Of a DNA stretch of 64,000 bases, positions 59,101-64,000 are shown piece after piece. Position 1 is the stretch's first letter. Each line of letters opens with the position of its first letter. The notes beneath the pieces were generated by a model. The model had not been told where the DNA came from. It saw only the letters and a list, made by a program, of their open reading frames with translations, and searched no databases. Source of the stretch: Diabrotica undecimpunctata (taxonomy: Eukaryota; Arthropoda; Insecta; Coleoptera; Chrysomelidae); NCBI RefSeq assembly GCF_040954645.1, contig NC_092805.1:19928741-19992740 (forward strand), given 5' to 3'. Made by a program: the position numbers and the translations under genes.

Positions 59101-61683
59101 TGAAACAAAGACGTGCGCAAATCTGTCTGAATAGCACTAACATTTAGCGGTAACTAACATCTGGCGATACGGCACTGAATGAATGCCGAGCTTATAATAC
59201 AAAAAATATTTTATATTATATTTATTATATACAGTGTGTCCACCACTGGGTGCTCAAGAGAATACGTTAAATCAGGAAGTATATTTGGATTTGTCGAGCC
59301 ATTTTTTAATACCGGAATTAGATATTGGGCTAAACCAAGTCAGAAGAATGAAATCATTTGTTTGGTTATGAGTGCGAAATGACCACAAATAAAAAAAAAC
59401 AGAGTATAGACGTCTTAGAAGAGAGGAAAAACGTATCCATCGACGTAAGAAGAGGAAATACGAACAAAACACTCTCAATGAGATACAAAGTTTATTCGAT
59501 AAAAATGAAACGAGGAAATACTACAAATCCTTAAATAATAGCCGTCGAGAATTTAAACCACGATTAAAAATTTATAAAGACACTAACGGTGAAATTCTAC
59601 ATGATAAATTCTCTGTTCTTAACAGATGGGTACAACATTTCAGCGAACATCTAAACACACGATATTGAAGGAGGTTACAACATAGACAATCAACAGAATC
59701 TTCAACGTCAACAACACAGTGAAGACTCAACAAGAGAAGGAATGTCAAATGCCATCCTAAAACTCGAAAGACAATAAAGCCCCAGGAATCGATTAAATTT
59801 ATTCGGAAATGTATAAAAAAGGTGGTGATCAACTTTTTGCATCAATCCATAAACTAATAGTACTTGTATCGCAGAATGAATTGGTACCAGAAGAGTCGCT
59901 ATAGGGAATAATATGTCCGTTGCATAAAAAGGGTGATCAATTGGAGTGTGAGAACTATAGAGGCATTACTCTGTTAACATATGCGTATAAAATCTTCGGC
60001 AATGTATTGTTTAAAAGACTTATAACATTTTACAAAGGATATTGTTGGTCAATATCAATGAGCTAAACTCTAATTTCACTATTTGGGAGAGTGAGTCATC
60101 GTTTGAAGGCGTAGAAGGGGAAAAGACGTATGAAAATCCAGTGGCGTACACTCACTTTTATTTCAACGTTAATTATATTAAATTATTTAAATATTATTGT
60201 TCAAAATAGGCCACAATATATTTATCTGCAGGTTTTTACTGAAGTTTCCATCTTTATATCCAAAGACCGTTTTCAAAGATATAAATTATAGTTATATTTA
60301 TTTTATTTGTTTATTATTATGTATTTATATATTCTTAGATTATTTTCTTTTTTCTTAACTTTAAAAACGGTCTCTGTAATAGAGATCGAAACGTCAGTAA
60401 AATAAACATGTAAATAGATGTATTGTGGCTTATTTCCAACATTCTCCCTAAAAACCCTAAAAATACGGAATGCCACAAGCAAAAAGCCACAGAAAAATAA
60501 ATATTGCTATCATTTGAATATTTGAAAACGATCTTTTTATATAGAGATCGAAACGTCAGTAAATTAAACATTTCAACTAAATATATTGTTACTTATTCCC
60601 AACATTATTTCTAAATATACAGAACGGCAAGCAAAAAGCCATAGAAAAATAAATATTACTATCACTTGTATATTTGAAAACGATGTCTTTATATAGAGAT
60701 CGAAAAATCAGTAAATTAAACCTATAAATAAATATTTTGTGGCTTATTCCATACAGTCTCCTAAAAATACAGAATGCCACAAACAAAAAGCTATAAAAAA
60801 CAAGTAATTTTGCAGAAAGCTTACTGATGCCACCAGGCTGTCGCGGAAGTTACGCTAAAACGTCTTTTGACGTGACCCGTCCTTAAAGAGTTACACCATG
60901 AAATTTTTTTAAAACAAATTTTCCACAGTTTCCACACCACCCGAGAGATATGTCTTGTGGCGCGTCACTTTTTTTTAAATGGGTGTTCGCCAAGAGCCAT
61001 ATTGTCCCATTAAATAAAATAAACAAAACACTTAAACAGTATAAAACAAAACAAACTAAAATCCTATAAAACAAAATAAAATTCTACAAAAACAAAATAA
61101 AAATAATTTTGGATGTAACAAAACATTGTACTATTCTATTTAAACACAAACACTATACACACTTACTATGTTCTCGTTTTTTTTTTTGTTTTTGGTTTTT
61201 TTATTTATACGCGAATTTTATTTCATTTTATGGGGTGTTTGAACAAATAAACTTTTTGATCAAGAATGAAGTTTTTCGCTAAAAATAAAAAGTTCCTCAT
61301 ATTGCGACACCACATCCGCGAACACACTGTAGAAGAGTTCTACATCCGAATCTAGAACATGTCACAAGCATTATACGTTTCAAGTGATTATGTACAAATA
61401 ATTACAAAAACTCGAATTTGACATTGTTTTTTTAACTATGACGACAATTAAAGCATAAAAATACTTACTTCACTGGCCAAGGCAACTGTAAACCCTGACA
61501 GAAAAATAAGGCAGGCTGCTTTGGGATCTTCTTTCGCCTTAAAGCCGTACAAACAACTTCCCAACAATACAAACCATCTCTTCTCCCAGTGCACATTCTG
61601 GTTATGTTTACCTCTTAATCGTTGAAATAAATATCCTTGAATATCCGCTGGGCTAAGATCGTTTACAGTAACTTTTCTTCTTT
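13967..61683 (-). CDS. PH-domain scaffold gene, probably CNK-like (C-terminal eight exons)
   Basis: The exons in order are 61469-61683, 58544-58914, 55127-55303, 54642-54880, 50883-51153, 25159-25387, 14272-14556 and 13967-14170. All have GT-AG borders and every junction phase matches (0, 2, 2, 1, 2, 0, 0), giving about 660 residues. The first two exons make a PH domain, from [20 protein letters not shown] and LYGFKAKED to [18 protein letters not shown] and LQSWIDLIK. The tail is Ser/Lys-rich and repeats an LGSLKK-like motif. It ends in [13 protein letters not shown] and TYSLANP before TAG. CNK proteins (SAM-CRIC-PDZ-PH plus a long tail) scaffold Raf/MAPK signalling at the membrane. That identity is my best family guess from the PH sequence and layout; the N-terminal domains lie beyond the window. 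Introns are large and full of transposons and F-box genes. Confidence 0.65.
14272..14556 (-). CDS. Host exon: basic Ser/Lys-rich region
   Basis: Acceptor CAG|GTTCAAG. The donor chosen is CAG|GTCCGT because it keeps phase 0 with the last exon; a better-looking GTAAGT four bases further would shift the frame. 95 codons: [51 protein letters not shown]. Confidence 0.8.
15508..16875 (+). CDS. Intact DDE transposase (IS630-Tc1-mariner superfamily, DD83E)
   Basis: 455 residues, no stop or frameshift. The N-terminal helix-turn-helix region (about 20-60) includes [15 protein letters not shown]. The catalytic residues are the first Asp in YLDESWVN, the second Asp in VMDNAPYH (codon 16363) and the Glu in [11 protein letters not shown] (codon 16615). 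Counting codons gives 83 residues between the second Asp and the Glu, far more than the 34-41 of classical Tc1/mariner. A charged insertion ([13 protein letters not shown] onward) accounts for the extra length. The C-terminus is acidic ([13 protein letters not shown]). It catalyses cut-and-paste transposition. ATG at 15508 is the first in frame and gives the complete DNA-binding region. Confidence 0.88.
   Translation: MDPVLPFKSGQILHLSAKKVILNVVRYHINLLRDESQRIVFDKVSAMTGVSVRTIQKIVQEDKEGELSEVKTNRKRTRCRNNSRDYTYDEGVRIGVRRTVHSFFFENIPPTLNRLLPKVNQDENLPNFTRSTMYRLLKDMNFVYAKRDKSAVLIERPDIIAWRHGYLRAIKQYRAEGYDIVYLDESWVNVGHSVSREWKDKTVTSARDAFIKGLSTGLKHPTQRGPRFILVHAGSENGFVNGAEMFFLAKKNSADYHDEMDGPCFENWFENKLLPNLVRKTVIVMDNAPYHSVKTELLPNQSWNKNNIMDWLRQKDIFFEENYLKCELLEVVAQFKQNFDNYKIEELCKQQNNVKVLRLPPYHCELNPIEMVWSQVKRHVAVNNSTFKAKDMEDLIKKAFSNVTSDNWRNYIQHVMTLEKKFWEVDGLMEDVTPIVIDLYDSSDNSDLDMDEECT
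17074..17118 (+). ncRNA. Second, weaker type-I hammerhead-like motif
   Basis: CTGATGA (17080-17086), a short stem II with one mismatch around CTAA, then GAAA (17098-17101). Stem III is ATTT/AAAT closing a 3-nt loop, followed by a U-A cleavage context (17111-17112). Stem I pairs AAGAGT (17074-17079) with ACTGTT (17113-17118) with one G-G mismatch. It lies between the transposase stop and the right terminal repeat. The two mismatches make activity uncertain. Confidence 0.4.
17340..17640. other. No feature seen
   Basis: Intronic AT-rich sequence between the DD83E element and the RTE element. Confidence 0.4.
17641..19440 (+). mobile_element. RTE-like LINE with internal deletion
   Basis: The 5' UTR (GGAATATTAACTCAGCCTAT, CAGTGGGCTGACAACCCA) leads into an endonuclease region ([19 protein letters not shown]-like [13 protein letters not shown]). 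After a frameshift an open frame at 17982-19091 contains [10 protein letters not shown] and QIDHVLIEK (endonuclease), then jumps to the end of the reverse transcriptase ([30 protein letters not shown]). A further frame at 19109-19408 holds [13 protein letters not shown] and [11 protein letters not shown], the usual RTE C-terminal region. The catalytic reverse-transcriptase core is missing. A hairpin (CCAAGGCTC/GAGCCTTGG, 19415-19438) lies near the 3' end. Confidence 0.8.
19471..19800 (+). mobile_element. Small RTE-like LINE fragments
   Basis: [13 protein letters not shown] (endonuclease motif) and, further on, [13 protein letters not shown] (the reverse-transcriptase region before the RQGD motif). 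Frameshifted and rearranged; not coding. Confidence 0.5.
19801..20189. other. No supported gene
   Basis: Plus-strand frame 19733-19927 is only the tail of a LINE fragment. The remainder is AT-rich without signals. Confidence 0.35.
20190..20930 (+). pseudogene. Dead relative of the DD83E transposase
   Basis: Same order of motifs as the intact protein at 15508: [13 protein letters not shown] (helix-turn-helix), IVYLDES followed by an in-frame stop and [39 protein letters not shown]. Several stops and frameshifts. The third catalytic region is missing. Divergence from the intact copy is large, so it is an older lineage, not a recent copy. Confidence 0.75.
20931..21139. other. No feature seen
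   Basis: AT-rich intronic sequence between transposon fragments. Confidence 0.3.
21140..21490 (+). mobile_element. RTE-like reverse-transcriptase fragment
   Basis: Frame reads [19 protein letters not shown] with the FADD catalytic motif, then [11 protein letters not shown], followed by decay with stops. Confidence 0.65.
21760..22664 (-). repeat. Solitary F-box unit
   Basis: One F-box unit with 3' flank, gene and promoter. It is cut at 22665 where RTE sequence replaces the rest of the upstream region. A partial duplication of the 3' end (TTACAAACTAAACTTAAATT, then a Lys-rich tail remnant) lies at 21760-21830. Confidence 0.65.
21976..22489 (-). CDS. Small two-exon F-box protein, copy C
   Basis: Exon 1 22407-22489 and exon 2 21976-22318, with the same donor (AAG|GTAAGT) and acceptor as copy A but a shorter 88-nt intron. 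141 residues. Relative to copy A it differs at several residues (for example DTRF for [37 protein letters not shown]), making it the most diverged complete copy. F-box residues LPVEMW and [11 protein letters not shown] are retained. TATATAAC lies upstream (22567-22573). Confidence 0.8.
22665..22990 (+). mobile_element. RTE-like fragment joined to the F-box promoter
   Basis: [20 protein letters not shown] with the FADD motif, then a frameshifted region. The breakpoint follows GCGCGCAGTGT of the F-box promoter, so a spurious frame crosses both. Confidence 0.6.
23120..24110 (-). mobile_element. LINE reverse-transcriptase fragment
   Basis: On the minus strand: [44 protein letters not shown] (catalytic YADD), then an open stretch at 23352-23852 with [19 protein letters not shown] and [14 protein letters not shown], then [12 protein letters not shown] stop and frameshifts interrupt it. 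3'-biased remains of an RTE/BovB-like or related LINE. Confidence 0.75.
24120..24850 (+). mobile_element. LINE endonuclease-to-linker fragment (CR1/Jockey-like)
   Basis: Reads [15 protein letters not shown], then after a stop the frame 24353-24712 with [18 protein letters not shown] and [12 protein letters not shown], then a frameshifted [11 protein letters not shown]. This is the C-terminal endonuclease part and linker of a LINE ORF2. Confidence 0.65.
24851..25015 (+). mobile_element. RTE-like 3' tail fragment
   Basis: Reads [20 protein letters not shown], the common C-terminal end of RTE-type ORF2 proteins, 5'-truncated. Confidence 0.55.
25159..25387 (-). CDS. Host exon 3' of the F-box array intron
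   Basis: Acceptor TTTTCAAG|GTA, donor AATAAG|GTATGT. 229 bp, ending in phase 0. Joins the 50883 exon as an AG+G Arg codon and encodes [18 protein letters not shown], then [18 protein letters not shown] and KKQHSFSS. The intron between these two exons is 25.5 kb and holds all eleven tandem F-box units. Confidence 0.85.
26544..27076 (-). CDS. F-box protein, array copy 1
   Basis: Exon 1 26994-27076, exon 2 26544-26886. Complete 141-residue frame. Private changes: VDSVLRNN in place of GDSVLRNN, and Cys for Arg in ERCQAEE. Unit carries the LINE insertion. Confidence 0.82.
27077..27300 (-). promoter_or_regulatory. Core promoter of array copy 1 (model for all array units)
   Basis: Minus-strand TATATAA at 27154-27160, then TCAGTT initiator with its A at 27129, 31 nt downstream: textbook TATA/initiator spacing. 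This gives a 53-nt leader before the ATG at 27076. Upstream: TGACGTGG (27212-27219), GC alternation at 27193-27200 and 27247-27256. Transcription itself is inferred. Confidence 0.65.
27392..27552 (+). mobile_element. 161-bp LINE 3'-end insertion, unit 1
   Basis: Encodes [19 protein letters not shown] and [15 protein letters not shown], the end of an RTE-like ORF2, then an AAGAAG tail. Flanked by ATTCTCTATCT (27381-27391 and 27553-27563). Units 2 and 8-11 retain the empty site with one ATTCTCTATCT (unit 8 with one base changed), proving the duplication. Confidence 0.88.
27810..28266 (-). other. Two conserved spacer frames of unknown meaning
   Basis: Frames of 62 codons (28078-28266, [19 protein letters not shown]) and 76 codons (27810-28040, [19 protein letters not shown]) recur in most units of the array, but not in the type-A units. 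They carry only a few substitutions, no more conserved than the surrounding spacer. They show no recognisable domain, start context or splice pattern. Probably not genes; possibly a fossil element. Confidence 0.25.
28781..29312 (-). CDS. F-box protein, array copy 2
   Basis: Exon 1 29230-29312, exon 2 28781-29123. Complete. Unit lacks the LINE insertion and has an 18-bp deletion just after the stop codon that removes one of the two AATAAA signals. Confidence 0.82.
30861..31393 (-). CDS. F-box protein, array copy 3
   Basis: Exon 1 31311-31393, exon 2 30861-31203. Complete, with CLCDSVL in place of CLGDSVL. Unit carries the LINE insertion. Confidence 0.82.
31709..31869 (+). mobile_element. LINE 3'-end insertion, unit 3
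   Basis: Same insertion, same target duplication and same relative position (848 bp from the exon-2 stop) as in unit 1. Confidence 0.85.
33114..33646 (-). CDS. F-box protein, array copy 4
   Basis: Exon 1 33564-33646, exon 2 33114-33456. Complete and identical in protein to copy 3, indicating a very recent duplication of the pair. Confidence 0.82.
33962..34122 (+). mobile_element. LINE 3'-end insertion, unit 4
   Basis: Same insertion as in unit 1, same flanking ATTCTCTATCT. Confidence 0.85.
35353..35885 (-). CDS. F-box protein, array copy 5
   Basis: Exon 1 35803-35885, exon 2 35353-35695. Complete, protein identical to copy 2. Shares the 18-bp 3' deletion of copy 2 but, unlike it, carries the LINE insertion. 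Confidence 0.82.
36201..36361 (+). mobile_element. LINE 3'-end insertion, unit 5
   Basis: Same insertion; first base changed (GGAGGCC instead of AGAGGCC), a marker shared only with unit 6. Confidence 0.85.
37593..38125 (-). CDS. F-box protein, array copy 6
   Basis: Exon 1 38043-38125, exon 2 37593-37935. Complete and virtually identical to unit 5 along its whole length. Confidence 0.82.
38441..38601 (+). mobile_element. LINE 3'-end insertion, unit 6
   Basis: As in unit 5, including the GGAGGCC start. Confidence 0.85.
39846..40378 (-). CDS. F-box protein, array copy 7
   Basis: Exon 1 40296-40378, exon 2 39846-40188. Complete, with Gly for Asp in CLCGSVL. Carries the LINE insertion; resembles units 3 and 4. 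Confidence 0.82.
40694..40854 (+). mobile_element. LINE 3'-end insertion, unit 7
   Basis: Same insertion as in unit 3; the last unit toward the right that carries it. Confidence 0.85.
42099..42624 (-). pseudogene. F-box array copy 8, frameshifted
   Basis: Exon 1 42542-42624 and splice sites are intact. Exon 2 (42099-42434) lacks 7 bp, so after the codons for LLATARSD the frame reads into RVFVLVTAY and stops. The F-box is cut short and the basic tail lost. The 5' leader also has an 8-bp deletion. No LINE insertion. Confidence 0.82.
44168..44696 (-). pseudogene. F-box array copy 9, same frameshift as copy 8
   Basis: Exon 1 44614-44696, exon 2 44168-44506. Same 7-bp deletion as copy 8, plus a 3-bp insertion (RGKR in place of SKR in the old frame). 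The deletion precedes duplication of this pair. Confidence 0.82.
46245..46777 (-). CDS. F-box protein, array copy 10
   Basis: Exon 1 46695-46777, exon 2 46245-46587. Complete. No LINE insertion. Promoter lacks two bases next to the TATA box (CCGCTTATATACG instead of CCGCTGTTATATACG) yet keeps TATATAA. Confidence 0.82.
48324..48856 (-). CDS. F-box protein, array copy 11 (rightmost)
   Basis: Exon 1 48774-48856, exon 2 48324-48666. Complete. No LINE insertion. Its upstream spacer is cut at 49740, where unrelated intron sequence begins. Confidence 0.82.
49741..50882. other. Intron sequence with one small foldback
   Basis: No coding signal. Contains the foldback at 49825-49887; otherwise AT-rich. 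Confidence 0.4.
49825..49887. repeat. Short foldback, MITE-like
   Basis: TACAGGGTG (49825-49833) and CACCCTGTA (49879-49887) are perfect 9-bp inverted ends of a 63-bp segment. TA at both outer ends suits a Tc1/mariner-type target, but it could be chance at this size. Confidence 0.4.
50883..51153 (-). CDS. Host exon: Ser-rich region
   Basis: Acceptor AATATTTCAG|GTG, donor TTGCAG|GTAAGA. 271 bp, phase 1 in, phase 2 out. Encodes [14 protein letters not shown], runs of Ser, then [13 protein letters not shown] and [15 protein letters not shown]. The plus-strand frame over the same bases is a shadow. This is the exon immediately 5' of the F-box array intron. Confidence 0.82.
51527..51626. repeat. 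Imperfect 100-bp foldback inside the DD41D element
   Basis: ATTTTGATTTCCACTTCGG (left) faces its imperfect reverse complement ending ATCAAAAT (right). The innermost arms CGGAAATCG (51543-51551) and CGATTTCCG (51594-51602) pair perfectly. Could be a nested MITE. Confidence 0.5.
52920..54018 (-). pseudogene. DD41D mariner-like transposase with a one-base frameshift
   Basis: Begins [20 protein letters not shown], a helix-turn-helix region; a second one includes [20 protein letters not shown]. Catalytic residues: Asp in SFTDESSF, Asp in [11 protein letters not shown], Asp in [14 protein letters not shown]. There are 41 residues between the second and third Asp. The frame breaks after LNVWTGI where a T-run has one T too many (near 53391) and resumes in the next frame as [10 protein letters not shown]. 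No other stop is seen, so the break is young or a sequencing error. If the frame were continuous the protein would be about 365 residues, normal for the family. Confidence 0.82.
54642..54880 (-). CDS. Host exon: linker region
   Basis: Acceptor TTTTTTAG|GCC, donor TTTACG|GTGAGT. 239 bp. Encodes [14 protein letters not shown], then [20 protein letters not shown], a short predicted helix, and [14 protein letters not shown]. Phases fit both neighbours. Confidence 0.85.
55127..55303 (-). CDS. Host exon: linker region
   Basis: Acceptor TTTTCAG|ATC, donor TGCAG|GTGAGT. 177 bp, in phase 2 of the preceding codon. Encodes [19 protein letters not shown] through [11 protein letters not shown] longer overlapping frame on the same strand is out of phase with both neighbours and is a shadow. 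Confidence 0.8.
55304..56099. other. No feature seen
   Basis: AT-rich host intron; only short chance frames. Confidence 0.35.
56100..57012 (-). mobile_element. RTE-like LINE fragment (reverse transcriptase to C-terminus)
   Basis: Minus strand: [19 protein letters not shown], a stop, [25 protein letters not shown] (catalytic motif), then frameshifts, [14 protein letters not shown], [20 protein letters not shown] and [17 protein letters not shown]. Confidence 0.7.
57030..57905 (-). mobile_element. Second LINE fragment, adjacent
   Basis: [19 protein letters not shown] (reverse-transcriptase palm), an internal deletion, [19 protein letters not shown], then an open stretch at 57041-57490 with [18 protein letters not shown] and [15 protein letters not shown]. 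Related to the fragment at 23120 by protein sequence. Confidence 0.7.
58108..58248. repeat. Imperfect direct repeat of ~55 bp
   Basis: TTGAGACACGAGGATACGTC through CCGCCATCTTGG is echoed about 90 bp later by TTGAGACATGAGGCCACGTA through CCGCCATCTTG. A C-rich run lies just before (58015-58030). No gene assigned. Confidence 0.45.
58544..58914 (-). CDS. Host exon: second half of the PH domain plus Ser/Lys tail
   Basis: Acceptor CCTAAATT-side TAG|GTTAAA, donor TTTCG|GTAAGT. 371 bp, phase 0 in, phase 2 out. [18 protein letters not shown] and LQSWIDLIK complete the PH domain and its terminal helix with the conserved Trp. The rest ([13 protein letters not shown], then [12 protein letters not shown]) is basic and Ser-rich, a likely phosphorylated linker. 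Confidence 0.88.
58915..59389. other. No feature seen
   Basis: Host intron, AT-rich, only chance frames. Confidence 0.35.
59390..60055 (+). mobile_element. RTE-like LINE fragment
   Basis: Frames include [55 protein letters not shown], then after frameshifts [19 protein letters not shown] and [19 protein letters not shown]: the region from linker into the reverse-transcriptase fingers. It ends before the catalytic motif. Confidence 0.7.
60360..60800 (+). repeat. Three degenerate ~155-bp tandem repeats
   Basis: AGAGATCGAAACGTCAGTAAA recurs at 60381, 60543 and 60695 (the last as CGAAAAATCAG), spaced 162 and 152 bp. Each copy has GAAAACGATC...GAGATCG able to pair as a hairpin, then AATAAACAT, a GTGGCTTATTCC-like block and GCCACAAGCAAAAAGCC. 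The hairpin followed by GAAAC resembles hammerhead stem II plus core, but CUGANGA is not recognisable. Confidence 0.65.
60801..61468. other. No feature seen
   Basis: Host intron; A-rich repeats of AAACAAAATAAA at 61015-61110 and no coding signal. Confidence 0.35.
61469..61683 (-). CDS. Host exon: first half of the PH domain
   Basis: Acceptor TATTTTAG|AAAG, donor GTGAA|GTAAGT. Enters with two bases of a split codon and ends in phase 0. Encodes [19 protein letters not shown], then [11 protein letters not shown] and [10 protein letters not shown]: the first strands of a PH domain including the diagnostic W-x-K-R-W-F-V-L. Confidence 0.85.
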
Positions 61684-63557
61684 CTAAAATAGGGGAGAAT
61701 AATAGAGGAATAATTTTAGATGCAATTGACGAAATCAGAGAAACAGATGCAAAGACAATGTACAGGATTTTTTGTCAGTCCACGTTGAAACAAGGGAAAG
61801 ATTCAGACAAGAATCTTATCTGCTGTTTAATGGACACAGAAGCTTCTAGAACAGTTGAAAATGATACCAGGATTCTGCAATCGGTTAGTGCAGCTGTCTG
61901 CCTTTGCGAAATATACTAACTTGTTCTATTAATTTGTTGATTGTTCTGTTTATTTTACATCAAAACAGATTCAAACAGAAGTCTGAACAATAAGACTTTT
62001 CATCCGCCGCCATGTTTTTCGTACAGTTTTGACCAATGACGAATAACAATATTATACGACATAAGTCACTGGTTTATAAGTTTATAAAGACATATTTATT
62101 AAATAAATATTTTTTATTTAATGAAGAAATAACCTAGACTTTCTTTGGTATTTTTTGTCTTAATTTATGTGTTCACATGCACTTTATTGTTATTTATATT
62201 ACTAACCTAACCTAACATGTTTGTTTACAAAAAATTGTACGAAAAAAATGGCTGACACTATTTTGCGATGAAAAGTACTATACAGGAAAATATGGAGAGG
62301 ATTTCATAAACCGAAATGCAAACAAATGCTAGAATTATTAACAACGATACGCTTTGTCTGGGACTAACCAATGGATTTATGTGTAATTTAAAATATATAG
62401 ACATTTTTTCAAAACATTTTTTTTTAAATAATAATCTCTTTTTTTCAAGTTTTTTTAAACCTTGCTCAGGGCCACTTTTTTTGCATTTCTTGATCAGCGC
62501 TGTAGGTAATTATTTTTTTAGGGGGCATAACATCAAGAAAATACTAACAATTGTGTCTATTAATTATAACATATTACATACATTTTGCATTTATTTGCCA
62601 CGGTAGTGACATCCACGGTAGTGACAATTCTGTATTTTGTACACTTTTCTAAAGCAATACCAGTTGAAAAAAATTTGCCGATTCTCAGTAGCATGTGTAC
62701 ATGAGTAATAAGCACTGAATAGAGGATTCAATTATTACTCAAATGATAGAATTTCTCTGCAATGGTAGTGACCTGATTGTTTACATTTTTCACTTAGTAT
62801 AATGTAAACACTTATCAAATATAATCAAAAGTTGATTTATATAAATCTGGAAATTTGAGAAAAGTACTTGCTATTATATTGTACATATATTGTTTTGCTT
62901 TGTTTTTTTAGAAATATATAACCTCTATGCGTGGTTTCACTTAAAAAGATATTTTTTATTTGTAATAATTTATTTCTGCTACAAATTATCGCCCAGTAAC
63001 AATTGTAAGTTCTTGTAGCATCTCCAACTTCAAGAGTTTGTAAACTGATAGAACATAGTAAGTTTGTTTTTGATATTTTGTATTTTATTGTTATTATTTA
63101 TTTTTGTAACTGTTTGTGGTGAGATAACAATAAATGTGTAAATTTTTTCTTCAAGTAAACCTTTGTCCAGGAGACTCATGTAAGTACCCCTTTGTTTCAT
63201 TTTTGTAGTTGCCCAATTCAAGCCCCCTTGCCATTCACTTATCCACGACCCAGTTCTCCAAATTAACCCTGAGTAGCCGTTCGCAACAGTTTCGTTTTAT
63301 TTTGCTTGCCCTATCTCCACCCCAATAATTCTCCACCCCAATTTTCAACGCCCTATAGTAATACCCTATGTGGTAGGCAAAATAACCGTTACAAGATTTA
63401 TGACCGAATAGACGGATTACCCGATTATTAAATATTACTTTTGCCCATTAAAACATTTTTATTTTTATTGAAAATGATGGACAATTTTTAATAATTTTTT
63501 TTTACATAAAGTACCTCGACAACGATGGCTATTTGTGTGGGGACAATATTATTCAAT
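61684..63557. other. No supported gene; intron upstream of the PH exon
   Basis: I looked for an exon ending in phase 1 on the minus strand that would supply the preceding coding sequence and found none convincing. Small repeats of GGTAGTGACAT occur at 62603-62625. Confidence 0.35.
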
Positions 63558-64000
63558 ATACCGGGTGGTCCAATAAGCCGATCTCTCGGCTATATATCAG
63601 AAACTATTCATGTTATAACTTTAGGAGAAAAAATTCCTGGGTAAAAGTGGCCAAGATAAATCGCTGGAAATAACTTTCAAGTTTCTGGGTTAACCGCTAG
63701 GGGGCGTAACCTGCGAAGAAAACTTTGAAAACCAGTTTTTTGGGAAATATGTCCAATTATACCAAGTGTTAAATAAGTAAACTAGAAAGAGGCCTAAATT
63801 CTGCACAAAGTTGTTCAAGTACTTTTTTTTTTATTTTTTGAAATAAAGGGTGGGGGAGAGTGGGAAAGTATTTGTGGATAAATACCTATAACTTTGGTTT
63901 GGATCAACCGATTTTAACGAAATTAGTGTCATTAGAAAGAAAGTGGAAGATTTAATTTACATCTACTATAAAACAATTGCATTTAGTTTTAATTGTCATA
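63558..64000. repeat. Probable end of an unclassified repeat
   Basis: Starts ATACCGGGTGGTCCAATAAG, a style of terminus seen on many insect non-autonomous repeats, followed by non-coding sequence to the window edge. The partner end would lie outside. Confidence 0.25.

Noticed and set aside
1..64000. tRNA and rRNA genes
   Set aside because: Read both strands for cloverleaf A/B-box pairs and rRNA-like conserved blocks and saw none convincing; a covariance scan would be decisive.

Overview
The window looks like nuclear DNA of an insect, most likely a beetle (an inference from element content, not a database result). It is AT-rich, its genes have short GT-AG introns, and it is crowded with RTE-like LINEs, Tc1/mariner, piggyBac and Ty3/gypsy-type remnants. 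There is no bacterial-style gene organisation. Two things organise the window. First, one host gene on the minus strand runs through almost all of it. Eight exons (61683 down to 13967) can be placed with matching splice sites and consistent codon phases. Together they encode a PH domain followed by a long Ser/Lys-rich tail with a clear C-terminus. The best guess is a connector-enhancer-of-KSR (CNK)-like scaffold, with its N-terminal half beyond the right edge. Second, a family of very small two-exon F-box genes, also on the minus strand, is scattered through the region and massively amplified inside the 25.5-kb intron of that host gene.

Layout. 1-5643: type-A F-box units (promoter of an off-window copy, three 820-bp partial duplications, one complete gene at 3795-4328). 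5644-7561: decayed piggyBac element. 9060-11564: a broken F-box unit whose middle is replaced by a LINE fragment with an intact 508-residue ORF1. 11565-13340: deleted Ty3/gypsy-like element with a LINE tail nested in it. 13351-13453: a perfect hairpin followed by a strong type-I hammerhead ribozyme candidate. 13967-14556: last two host exons. 14722-17339: Tc1/mariner-superfamily element with terminal inverted repeats and an intact 455-residue DD83E transposase. 17641-25015: RTE and other LINE debris, a dead relative of the DD83E transposase, and a single F-box gene (21976-22489). 25159-25387: host exon. 25672-49740: tandem array of eleven F-box units, each 2.07-2.25 kb. 50883-51153: host exon. 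51224-54536: DD41D mariner-like element with 30-bp terminal repeats and a one-base frameshift. 54642-58914: three host exons with LINE debris between them. 59390-60800: LINE fragment and a short-period tandem repeat. 61469-61683: host exon with the first half of the PH domain. 61684-64000: no coding signal I can support.

How the parts relate. Each intact F-box unit has its own TATA box and initiator, a 53-nt leader (measured in the first array unit), one roughly 100-nt intron, a 141-residue product and a poly(A) signal just after the stop. The array therefore looks like many independent genes rather than inert satellite. The known role of an F-box is to dock a protein onto Skp1-Cullin ubiquitin ligases; what these small basic proteins would recognise is unknown. 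Units differ by a polymorphic LINE insertion, an 18-bp deletion and a shared inactivating frameshift. These markers are mosaic along the array, pointing to recent amplification with unequal exchange and gene conversion.
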